Source of the DNA: an uncultured Geobacteraceae bacterium
Lineage (GTDB): Bacteria > Desulfobacterota > Desulfuromonadia > Desulfuromonadales > Geopsychrobacteraceae
DNA length: 12,920 nucleotides
Reading direction: 5' to 3'
Assembly (NCBI GenBank): GCA_937958075.1
Contig: CALFFB010000261.1
Coordinates: 1-12,920 of the forward strand
The position numbers were made by a program, and so were the translations under genes. Under the pieces are notes generated by a model. It searched no databases. It was given only the letters and a program-made list of their open reading frames with translations, and was not told the origin of the DNA. Shown here one piece after another: positions 6,949-12,712 of the stretch; the first letter of the stretch is position 1, and every line of letters begins with the position of its first letter.

Positions 6949-7656
6949 ATGTCCGGCAGTGAAAATTCCCTCAAGGTGCGTGTCGATATCCCCAAAAATC
7001 GTTTGTATTGTGCCATCGCGGGGAAAATTACCAGCGACGCACTGACCGAATTTTATACCGATATCCGCTTCGGTGTGGCCGATCTCAGAGCCGGATTCGA
7101 CGTCGTTACCGACCTGACCCAGTGTCAGCTCAGTCATCTGGCGGCCATCCCGACCTTTCGCAAAATCATGCATTATCTTGCCGGCAGGGGGGTGCGTGAG
7201 GTGGTGCGGGTGGTCAATCGCGAGAGCATGGTGTTCCGCCAGGCGATGAACATCACTTCCCGTTTTCAGGGCTACAAGCCGGTCTATGTTGATACCCTCA
7301 GTGAGGCCGATGAGCTGCTTGACAAGGCCAATGCCAGAAACGGGTTGCGCTTTCAGCTGCTGAAGACGGAAGCCGTCTACGAGACGGAGGAGGTGACGAA
7401 CGTCGGCCGGATTCTCGATATCTCCGTGACCGGATGCGCTATCCTCACCCAGGGGAATATCCCCGCAGTCGGGCAGACGTTGCGTATCAAAATTGCCCTG
7501 ACCGCGCCCAAGGCGGCCGACCGGATGTTTGAACTGGATGCCGAGGTGGTGCGGCCGATCATCGATGGTTTTGCCGTGACCTTTCAGGAACTTGAGGATA
7601 CGACGAAAAAGCAGTTTCTCGAGTGCCTGGTCCACGAACTGAAACGCGACGTATGA
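6949..7656 (+). CDS. PilZ-domain protein with STAS-like N-terminal region (candidate c-di-GMP effector)
   Basis: A cytoplasmic protein of 235 residues. The C-terminal PilZ domain (about 128-232) carries both c-di-GMP-binding signatures: RNGLR (130-134, RxxxR) at the head of the first strand and DISVTG (157-162, DxSxxG). The N-terminal half (about 8-120) looks like the alpha/beta SpoIIAA/STAS-like fold (a strand, then a helix with FGVADL, then DVVTDLTQC and REVVRVVN strands); this is a fold-level impression, not a firm match. Such a pairing would couple second-messenger binding to partner binding or membrane targeting. It ends 4 bp before the convergent stop of the antiporter gene. The ribosome site is a purine-rich GGGGTGG stretch. 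No flagellar, pilus or cyclase genes are in the window to indicate its target. Confidence 0.85.
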   Translation: MSGSENSLKVRVDIPKNRLYCAIAGKITSDALTEFYTDIRFGVADLRAGFDVVTDLTQCQLSHLAAIPTFRKIMHYLAGRGVREVVRVVNRESMVFRQAMNITSRFQGYKPVYVDTLSEADELLDKANARNGLRFQLLKTEAVYETEEVTNVGRILDISVTGCAILTQGNIPAVGQTLRIKIALTAPKAADRMFELDAEVVRPIIDGFAVTFQELEDTTKKQFLECLVHELKRDV

Positions 7657-7660
7657 ACCT

Positions 7661-9457
7661 TCAGGCACCGGCCTTATGCTCCGGTGCGAAATAGAGTAGC
7701 CGCCAACCGACGCCGGATTTGAACGGCTGCTCCGGTGAGTAGATCTGCAGTTCCCCCTGCGGCGAAACGCCGCCAATAAGAATCCAGTCTGTCCCCAGAT
7801 CACCCAGCCGTTGTTTCAGCCGATCAAGATCAAACTCTTTGCTCAAGCGGGTTGTCTGTATCGTCCAGCCGTCATTCTGGCGTTGCTGCAGGGTGTAGAA
7901 GTCTGTTGGCGGTTCAAAGGCGAAATAACCGCGCTGCTGCACCGTCAGACGCTTCTGCTCCTGCCCGGATTCCTGGTGTGGCGCCAGCTGAAAGGTGCGG
8001 TGGTGGCCGAATTCATGCCCCTGGGCCTTGCAGACCAGGGCGTTGTAGTAGTGGTTGTCGGTGGCGCAGAGGAGAAAACTCAGGTGTTCATCCTCCAGTT
8101 CGTGTTCGGCGTGTTCAGAGAGGAGCTCACCATAATAGACCTTGATCCCGTCCATGCGGATGGGTTGCAGGCGCCGGTAGGAGCCATCCGCCACCACGAC
8201 ATCGACCTTGAGATTGCGCAAGGTCTGGGCCAGGGCCTGGGTCCAGGTGGAAGCGCCGACGATAAGCAGTCCGTTTTCCTGCTCTGCCGCCAGGGACATG
8301 CGGCGGGCCAGGGGGCCCAGGGTGAGGCCATGGGCCAGGACCGTGACAATAATTATCAGAAAGACAATGGGCAGCAGGGCCTCAGCGTCGGGGTAGCCGG
8401 CGGCAACCAGCGCCGGTCCGAAGATCCCGGCCGTGGCCGCCGCGACGATGCCCCGTGGGGCGATCCAGGCCAAAAGAATCCGGTCCTTGCCCCGCATGGG
8501 CGCCCCCAGGGTTGCCAGGGCGATGGTCAAGGGTCGCACCAGCAGCAGCACGGCCATAACAAACGCCGCCACCCGCCAGTTGAGCAATTCCAGTTGACTG
8601 ACTTTGAGCTGGGATGGGATGACGATAAACAGCACCGCCAGCAGGACGATGGTGAGATTCTCCTTGAACTGGCGCAGGGGCTCACGCTCGACCAGCTTCA
8701 TGTTGCCGAGAACCAGCCCCATGACCGTCACCGTCAGCAGTCCGGCCTCATGCTGAACCAGATTGCTGATCCAGTAAGCGGCCAGGACGTGAACCATCAG
8801 GGCCGGGGGTTTCAGGTGGGCGGGGACCGAGCCGCGACGATAAAGCCAGCCGGTCAGCCAGCCGCCCAGACCACCGAAAACGGCCGCTGCCAGAACCGCC
8901 AGCCCGAGGCCGGATAGCGCCTGCTGCCAGCCGCCGTTGGTATGGGTAAAAAACTGGAAGGTCAGGACCGCCAGCAAGACCCCTGTTGGATCATTGACGA
9001 TCCCCTCCCACTTCAGCAGTGTCGCCGATTCCTTGTTGAGCCGTGCCTGACGCAACAGGGGCAGAATGACCGTCGGCCCGGTGACCACCAGAATCGCCCC
9101 CAGCACCCACGCCACCGGCCAGCTCAGACCGGCGATATAATGAGCGGCCAGGGTTCCGAGCCCCCATGCCAGGGGTGGTCCGAGGATCGTCAGGCGCCCG
9201 ACGCCGTGACCAACCCGCCGGATCTCGCCGAGTTTCAGGTCCATTCCCCCTTCAAAGAGAATGATCGCCACGCCCAGACCGATGAGTTCCGTCAACTCGG
9301 CCTGGGACAGACCCAGCTCAATGATGCCGCTGACGGGGCCAAGGAGCAGTCCCGAAGTGATGAGGACAACAATCGCCGGCAGACGGATCCGCCAGGCCAG
9401 CCATTGGCTGGCCAGCCCGGCACCTAGAATAATGAGCAATAACGTGGCAGCAGGCAT
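7661..9457 (-). CDS. Cation/proton antiporter (NhaP/CPA family) with C-terminal RCK-like domain
   Basis: An inner-membrane exchanger, probably Na+ or K+ for H+. The 598-residue product has about 12 hydrophobic segments in residues 1-385. Family marks include ILFEGGMDL (66-74), TGPT (126-129), GIVNDPTG (152-159) with the Asn155-Asp156 pair typical of CPA1-type carriers, and APRGIVA (333-339). Residues about 397-480 resemble a TrkA-N/RCK Rossmann unit (LLIVGAS..., VVVAD), but GASTWTQ lacks the usual GxGxxG, so nucleotide binding may be lost or altered. The last 120 residues form a further soluble tail. I chose ATG at 9457 for its GGGAG ribosome site 5 nt upstream; an in-frame ATG at 9499 (AAGGGG upstream) would add 14 residues. 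An inverted repeat lies just upstream. Confidence 0.9.
   Translation of the reverse strand: MPAATLLLIILGAGLASQWLAWRIRLPAIVVLITSGLLLGPVSGIIELGLSQAELTELIGLGVAIILFEGGMDLKLGEIRRVGHGVGRLTILGPPLAWGLGTLAAHYIAGLSWPVAWVLGAILVVTGPTVILPLLRQARLNKESATLLKWEGIVNDPTGVLLAVLTFQFFTHTNGGWQQALSGLGLAVLAAAVFGGLGGWLTGWLYRRGSVPAHLKPPALMVHVLAAYWISNLVQHEAGLLTVTVMGLVLGNMKLVEREPLRQFKENLTIVLLAVLFIVIPSQLKVSQLELLNWRVAAFVMAVLLLVRPLTIALATLGAPMRGKDRILLAWIAPRGIVAAATAGIFGPALVAAGYPDAEALLPIVFLIIIVTVLAHGLTLGPLARRMSLAAEQENGLLIVGASTWTQALAQTLRNLKVDVVVADGSYRRLQPIRMDGIKVYYGELLSEHAEHELEDEHLSFLLCATDNHYYNALVCKAQGHEFGHHRTFQLAPHQESGQEQKRLTVQQRGYFAFEPPTDFYTLQQRQNDGWTIQTTRLSKEFDLDRLKQRLGDLGTDWILIGGVSPQGELQIYSPEQPFKSGVGWRLLYFAPEHKAGA
7665..7687. 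other. GC-rich hairpin between the convergent PilZ and antiporter genes
   Basis: GCACCGG (7665-7671) and CCGGTGC (7681-7687) form a perfect 7-bp stem with a 9-nt loop, in the last codons of the antiporter gene and just beyond the PilZ stop. There is no T tract on either strand, so a terminator role for the two convergent transcripts is only suggested by position. Confidence 0.3.
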
Positions 9458-9475
9458 GGTGACTCCCGGGATTTC

Positions 9476-9507
9476 GGATATGTAAGACTTTGATATCATA
9501 CATATCC
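9476..9507. promoter_or_regulatory. Perfect 9-bp inverted repeat upstream of the antiporter gene
   Basis: Arms GGATATGTA (9476-9484) and TACATATCC (9499-9507) are perfect inverted repeats with a 14-nt spacer; the spacer holds a second small palindrome, TGATATCA (9491-9498). The dyad ends 19 bp before the chosen antiporter ATG. A dimeric regulator site or a leader hairpin would fit. Confidence 0.45.
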
Positions 9508-9680
9508 CCTTCGCTAAATCTGATCGTTGTCGCGTGACCGGTTCTGGCAATGTGTCAGGATCGTGGTGGAAGGGAAAGTCATGGTGCTTCTTCGACCAGG
9601 ATCAGATACAGCAGTATACTTCTATCGGGCACAGATTCATCAATATATCACCTTTGATTTTGGTATATGTTCAGCTCAAT

Positions 9681-9705
9681 TTCGGGCACCAGAGCGGGTG
9701 CCGAA
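9681..9705 (+). other. Leader hairpin upstream of the metallopeptidase gene
   Basis: TTCGGGCACC (9681-9690) pairs with GGTGCCGAA (9697-9705) as a 9-bp stem with one bulged G and a 6-nt loop, ending 28 bp before the ATG at 9734. No T tract follows, so it is not a standard terminator. The rest of the 276-bp divergent gap (9458-9733) shows no clear promoter to me. Confidence 0.35.
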
Positions 9706-9733
9706 TAAATTCCTTAAAAAGACGAGGTCGGTC

Positions 9734-10819
9734 ATGCGATTGTTCAACTGTGGTCATTGTGGTCAGCGCCTGTATTTCGAGAACGTGTCATGCACCCGCT
9801 GCGGAGCGACCCTCGGTTTTCTGCCCGATCAACTGCAGCTGTTCTCTCTGGATGCTGCTGGTGGGGAGCAATGGCAAGCGCACGGGGGCGCCGGTGCGTA
9901 TCGTATGTGCGGCAATTATGCGCAGCATAGGGTGTGTAACTGGATGGTGCCCCTTGCCGACGGTCATGACTTCTGTATCGCCTGTCGGCTCAACCAGACG
10001 ATCCCCGATCTGGGGGTGGAGGGAAACCTTGATTTGTGGCGGATTCTTGAAACGGAGAAACGACGGCTGGTTTATTCCCTGCTGCGACTTGGTCTGCCGG
10101 TTGTGCCGCGCAGCGCGGGTGACGCCGCCCTGGCCTTTGCCTTTCTCGCCGATACCGGACCCCTTTTCAGCGAGCAGGGGCGGGTATTTACCGGTCATGA
10201 TGAAGGGCTGATCACCATCAACATCAAGGAGGCTGATCCCGCCGAGCGGGAACGGATGCGCGAGCAGATGGCGGAACCCTACCGCACCCTGCTCGGACAC
10301 TTCCGCCACGAGTCGGGACATTACTACTGGGATCGCCTGATTCGCGATACGTCCCATCTTCAGGAGTTTCGCAATCTCTTTGGCGATGACACCCTGAATT
10401 ACGGCAGCGCCCTTGACCATTACTATCAACAGGGTGCGCCCCTTAACTGGCAGGAAAACTTCATCAGCAGCTATGCCACCATGCATCCCTGGGAGGACTG
10501 GGCGGAAACCTGGGCCCATTATCTGCATATGGTCGATACCCTGGAAACCGCCTGGCAGTTCGGCATCGGCATCCGGCCTAAAAATGCGACCAGCACGGAG
10601 GAACTGAGCAGCCATAATTTCAATCCCTACCGGGAAGAGAGCATTGACTCCCTGGCTGAACATTGGCTGCCCCTGACCTTTGCCCTGAACAGCCTTAACC
10701 GCAGTATGGGCCACGCCCATGCCTATCCCTTTGTTCTGTCGCCGAAGGTCATTGAAAAACTGGGCTTTGTGCATCGCATTGTGCGCCAGGCCGGTGGGGG
10801 CAGCGCCCGCTACGATTGA
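9734..10819 (+). CDS. Zinc-ribbon putative zinc-binding metallopeptidase (DUF2248/Peptidase_Mx type)
   Basis: A soluble protein of 361 residues without a signal peptide. The N-terminus is a zinc-ribbon region: C6/C9 and C20/C23, then C59, C68 and C81/C84. The C-terminal two thirds carry the metallopeptidase signature RHESGHYYWD (191-200), with H192, E193 and H196 as HExxH-like (HESGH) metal and catalytic residues, and HPWEDWAETWAHYLH (251-265), whose E254 or E258 is the likely third zinc ligand. This matches the family annotated as putative zinc-binding metallopeptidase; its substrate is unknown as far as I know. The ATG at 9734 has GAGG 6-7 nt upstream; the frame is open to 9527, but that part looks non-coding and contains a hairpin. 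In many genomes relatives sit beside transglutaminase, ATP-grasp and alpha-E genes; none is seen here. Confidence 0.86.
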   Translation: MRLFNCGHCGQRLYFENVSCTRCGATLGFLPDQLQLFSLDAAGGEQWQAHGGAGAYRMCGNYAQHRVCNWMVPLADGHDFCIACRLNQTIPDLGVEGNLDLWRILETEKRRLVYSLLRLGLPVVPRSAGDAALAFAFLADTGPLFSEQGRVFTGHDEGLITINIKEADPAERERMREQMAEPYRTLLGHFRHESGHYYWDRLIRDTSHLQEFRNLFGDDTLNYGSALDHYYQQGAPLNWQENFISSYATMHPWEDWAETWAHYLHMVDTLETAWQFGIGIRPKNATSTEELSSHNFNPYREESIDSLAEHWLPLTFALNSLNRSMGHAHAYPFVLSPKVIEKLGFVHRIVRQAGGGSARYD

Positions 10820-10836
10820 TCAGCCGGCGGATTTTT
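10804..10836 (+). terminator. Rho-independent terminator overlapping the metallopeptidase stop
   Basis: CGCCCGCT (10804-10811) pairs with AGCCGGCG (10822-10829) with one internal mismatch. The 10-nt loop contains the TGA stop codon, and GATTTTTC follows. The T tract of five is reasonable and the gene appears to be monocistronic. Confidence 0.5.
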
Positions 10837-10841
10837 CTCCC

Positions 10842-10958
10842 TCACCCCGTTTTGCGGTCCAGCCCCCGATACTGAATGGCTTCGCTTAAGTGAATTGGCT
10901 CAATCTGACCATTTCCTATCGGGTTGACAGTGGACAGTGTGGCGCGTACGCTCGCGGA
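10842..10958 (-). pseudogene. C-terminal relic of a ComM/YifB-type Mg-chelatase-like AAA ATPase
   Basis: The minus-strand frame ends ...SEAIQYRGLDRKTG and a TGA at 10844-10842. The HLxEAIQYRxLDR ending is characteristic of the extreme C-terminus of YifB/ComM proteins (competence-linked Mg-chelatase-like ATPases of about 500 residues). About 25 residues (10842-10913) match the family style. Further upstream the frame reads only to a TGA near 10959 without the expected SARAY...VARTIADL section, and the PhzF gene starts at 11045 on the other strand. So more than 90% of the gene is missing here. It is a decayed fragment left by a deletion or by insertion of neighbouring material. Confidence 0.55.
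10924..10952 (+). promoter_or_regulatory. Candidate promoter of the PhzF-RidA operon, with a tandem GACAGTG repeat
   Basis: A perfect TTGACA (10924-10929), a 17-nt spacer and a weak TACGCT (10947-10952), about 90 bp upstream of the PhzF ATG. The -35 and spacer include two head-to-tail copies of GACAGTG (10926-10932 and 10933-10939), which could be a regulator site or chance. It lies over the ComM relic. Confidence 0.35.
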
Positions 10959-11044
10959 TCATCAACGCCTCCTTTGAGCCGCTCGATCACTGATGACCCG
11001 TAGTTAGCTTTACCTATGTGCAAAATCGAACCGGAGAAAATGCA

Positions 11045-11881
11045 ATGACTGTCCAACACATATCAGCCTTTTCGAACGGACCGCAGGGAGGCAATCCCGC
11101 CGGCGTCGTTCTGTGTGATGCATTGCCTGAGGCTGCCGTAATGCAGAAGCAGGCGGCAGAGATCGGTTATTCCGAAACCGTCTTCGCGGCACCGGTCCCG
11201 GGTGGCTGGCGAGTGCGTTTTTTCGCCCCTGAAGTCGAGGTCGATTTCTGTGGCCATGCCACCATCGCCCTCGGGGCGGCCCTGGCACGTCAGGAAGGTT
11301 CCGGCATCTTCACTCTTCAGCTCAACCAGGCACAAATCACCGTCGAAGGATGCTGGTCCGAGACGGAATGGGGCGCGTCCTTTCAGTCGCCGTCAACCCG
11401 GAGCGGCCCGGTGTCGCCTGCGCTTTTACAGGAAGCCCTGGCCCTGTTCGATTTGGACCGCGAACGCCTCGATTCCCGGATACCACCGGCGATCGCCCAT
11501 GGTGGCGGTGATCATCTCGTTCTGGCCCTCAAGAACCGGGATACGCTGAGAGCGATGCACTATGACCTGGAAAAAGGCCGGACATTGGCCCTGCGCGAGG
11601 GGCTGGTGACGTTCTGCCTGCTTTATGCTGAACAGCCACGTCTGTTTCATGCGCGCAACCCCTTTCCTATGGGTGGCGTCTACGAGGACCCGGCGACCGG
11701 TGCCGCGACGGCGGCTCTGGCGGGTTATCTGCGCGATCTTGGCTGGCCGCATGAGGGTTCGATCCTGATCTGTCAGGGCGATGACATGGGCGTGCCCTCG
11801 CGCCTGCAGGCGGACATTACCCCGCAGCCCGGTGCAAGTATTCGGGTGTCTGGGTCGGTCCGGCTGATCCGTGAGAGTTAA
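11045..11881 (+). CDS. PhzF-family isomerase/epimerase-like protein
   Basis: A 278-residue cytoplasmic enzyme of the PhzF/diaminopimelate-epimerase-like fold. It has the N-terminal GNPAGVV motif (16-22), E44 in GYSETVF aligned with the catalytic glutamate of PhzF (E45), VDFCGHAT (66-73) and EDPATGAA (214-221); these are the two family phosphate/turn motifs of the two half-domains. Length matches the family (about 260-300). Family members include the phenazine-pathway isomerase, but most have unknown substrates; no phenazine genes lie nearby. ATG at 11045 is preceded by GGAG at 8 nt; an in-frame ATG at 11018 is less likely. The RidA gene begins 9 bp after its stop, so the two are co-transcribed. 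Confidence 0.93.
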   Translation: MTVQHISAFSNGPQGGNPAGVVLCDALPEAAVMQKQAAEIGYSETVFAAPVPGGWRVRFFAPEVEVDFCGHATIALGAALARQEGSGIFTLQLNQAQITVEGCWSETEWGASFQSPSTRSGPVSPALLQEALALFDLDRERLDSRIPPAIAHGGGDHLVLALKNRDTLRAMHYDLEKGRTLALREGLVTFCLLYAEQPRLFHARNPFPMGGVYEDPATGAATAALAGYLRDLGWPHEGSILICQGDDMGVPSRLQADITPQPGASIRVSGSVRLIRES

Positions 11882-11890
11882 GGTGTAGAG

Positions 11891-12352
11891 ATGACACCGG
11901 AACAAAAACTAGCGTCGTTGAATATCCATCTGCCTCCCGCCCCGACACCAGGGGGGCAATATCGGCCGGCCCGTCTGGTCGGGAACCTGCTCTATCTTTC
12001 CGGTCAGGGCCCCAGGGGCGCAGATGGGTCCTTTCTCACCGGCAAGCTGGGCTGCGAAATTTCCGTCGCGGAAGGCTATGCGGCTGCGCGCAATGCCGGG
12101 TTGCAACTCCTGTCTGCGGCAAAGGCTGAGTTGGGAGAACTCTCGCGGGTCGAGGCGGTGATCAAGGTCTTTGGCATGGTGAACGCCGATGTCGGTTTTG
12201 TCGATCACGCCCAGGTGGTGAACGGCTGTTCCGAGCTGCTGGTCGAAGTCTTCGGCGAGGCCGGTTGTCACACGCGCTCGGTGGCCGGGATGGATTCCCT
12301 GCCCTTCGGCATGATCGTCGAAATCGAAGCGATCTTCTCCGTCAAATCCTGA
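11891..12352 (+). CDS. RidA (YjgF/YER057c/UK114) family protein
   Basis: A 153-residue protein of the RidA superfamily, whose best-known members hydrolyse reactive enamine/imine intermediates. Visible family marks are the LYLSGQGP start of the core (34-41), R129 in HTRSVAGMDSLP (127-138), the likely substrate-carboxylate arginine, and the IVEIEAIF end (142-149) with E145. It is longer than canonical RidA (about 130) and resembles the YjgF_endoribonc-type subgroup, so its substrate is open. AAGGTG lies five nt before the ATG, and only 9 bp separate it from the PhzF stop. The dehydrogenase relic begins 33 bp downstream. Confidence 0.92.
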   Translation: MTPEQKLASLNIHLPPAPTPGGQYRPARLVGNLLYLSGQGPRGADGSFLTGKLGCEISVAEGYAAARNAGLQLLSAAKAELGELSRVEAVIKVFGMVNADVGFVDHAQVVNGCSELLVEVFGEAGCHTRSVAGMDSLPFGMIVEIEAIFSVKS

Positions 12353-12385
12353 TATCAATGCCGTGAAAGTTTCGGCAAGAAAATA

Positions 12386-12561
12386 ATGAAAGCTGTTGGC
12401 TATTGGCATATTGGCAAAAGGGGCTGACAATTTCCGATCCGCAGGCCCTGCTGGACCTTGAGCTTGCGGAACCGGAAATGCCGGCTGGTCGTGATCTGCT
12501 GGTGAGGGTCCAGGCGGTTGCCGTCAATCCGCGCGATATCAAGAATCGCAAAATCTTTTGA
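12386..12561 (+). pseudogene. N-terminal relic of a zinc-type alcohol dehydrogenase/quinone reductase, frameshifted and truncated
   Basis: Starts MKAVGYW..., then changes frame and continues LTISDPQALLDLELAEPE, DLLVRVQAVAVNPRDIKN to a TGA at 12559-12561. This is the beginning of the zinc-binding alcohol dehydrogenase family (YogA/TIGR02817-like, normally about 335 residues), with the typical LLVRV-AVxVNPxD segment. The frame change is explained by a perfect tandem 8-bp duplication, TATTGGCA at 12401-12408 and 12409-12416: deleting one copy restores a single frame reading MKAVGYWQKGLTISDP. The remaining ~280 residues, including NAD-binding parts, are absent. It was plausibly the third gene of the PhzF-RidA operon. 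Confidence 0.8.
12401..12416 (+). repeat. 8-bp tandem duplication (TATTGGCA x2) inside the dehydrogenase relic
   Basis: Two adjacent identical copies. Eight bases shift the frame by two, and removing one copy rejoins the two halves of the recognised dehydrogenase start. Replication slippage or template duplication is the simplest cause. Confidence 0.85.
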
Positions 12562-12581
12562 CCTCGTGTCAGCGACAAAGC

Positions 12582-12656
12582 GTGGTTTCGGGCAGCTTGG
12601 CAGGTATGTTCGCCTCAAGATCAAGCAATCCGGCTATCCTGCCAGCCCGAAACCAC
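12582..12656. repeat. 75-nt imperfect inverted repeat between the dehydrogenase relic and the J-domain gene
   Basis: Left arm GTGGTTTCGGGC (12582-12593) plus TGGCAGG (12598-12604) is the exact reverse complement of CCTGCCAGCCCGAAACCAC (12638-12656), apart from an extra AGCT (12594-12597) in the left arm. That gives 19 paired bases with a 33-nt loop. There is no T tract directly after it on either strand. It sits 20 bp after the relic's stop and 56 bp beyond the J-domain gene's stop, so it may be a bidirectional terminator, a small palindromic element, or the scar of a mobile element. The rest of 12353-12712 contains only the relic; I see no other gene. Confidence 0.7.
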
Positions 12657-12712
12657 CTTGGCTTCAAGACATATACTCACGCCCCGTATTTCCGCATGCC
12701 CGCAGGAAATTC

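Noticed and set aside
9527..9733. A 69-codon upstream extension of the metallopeptidase.
   Set aside because: The translated part has no domain character, contains the leader hairpin, and the zinc ribbon starts right after the ATG at 9734.
10936..10977. Plus-strand frame reading VARTLADHQR, which looks like the VARTIADL segment of ComM/YifB on the opposite strand to the relic.
   Set aside because: A small internal inversion of the relic would be needed, and the flanking residues do not match the family. Seven similar residues are not enough.
12400..12624. Short minus-strand open frames across the dehydrogenase relic.
   Set aside because: They are complementary to recognised dehydrogenase coding sequence and have no homology or ribosome site I can see.
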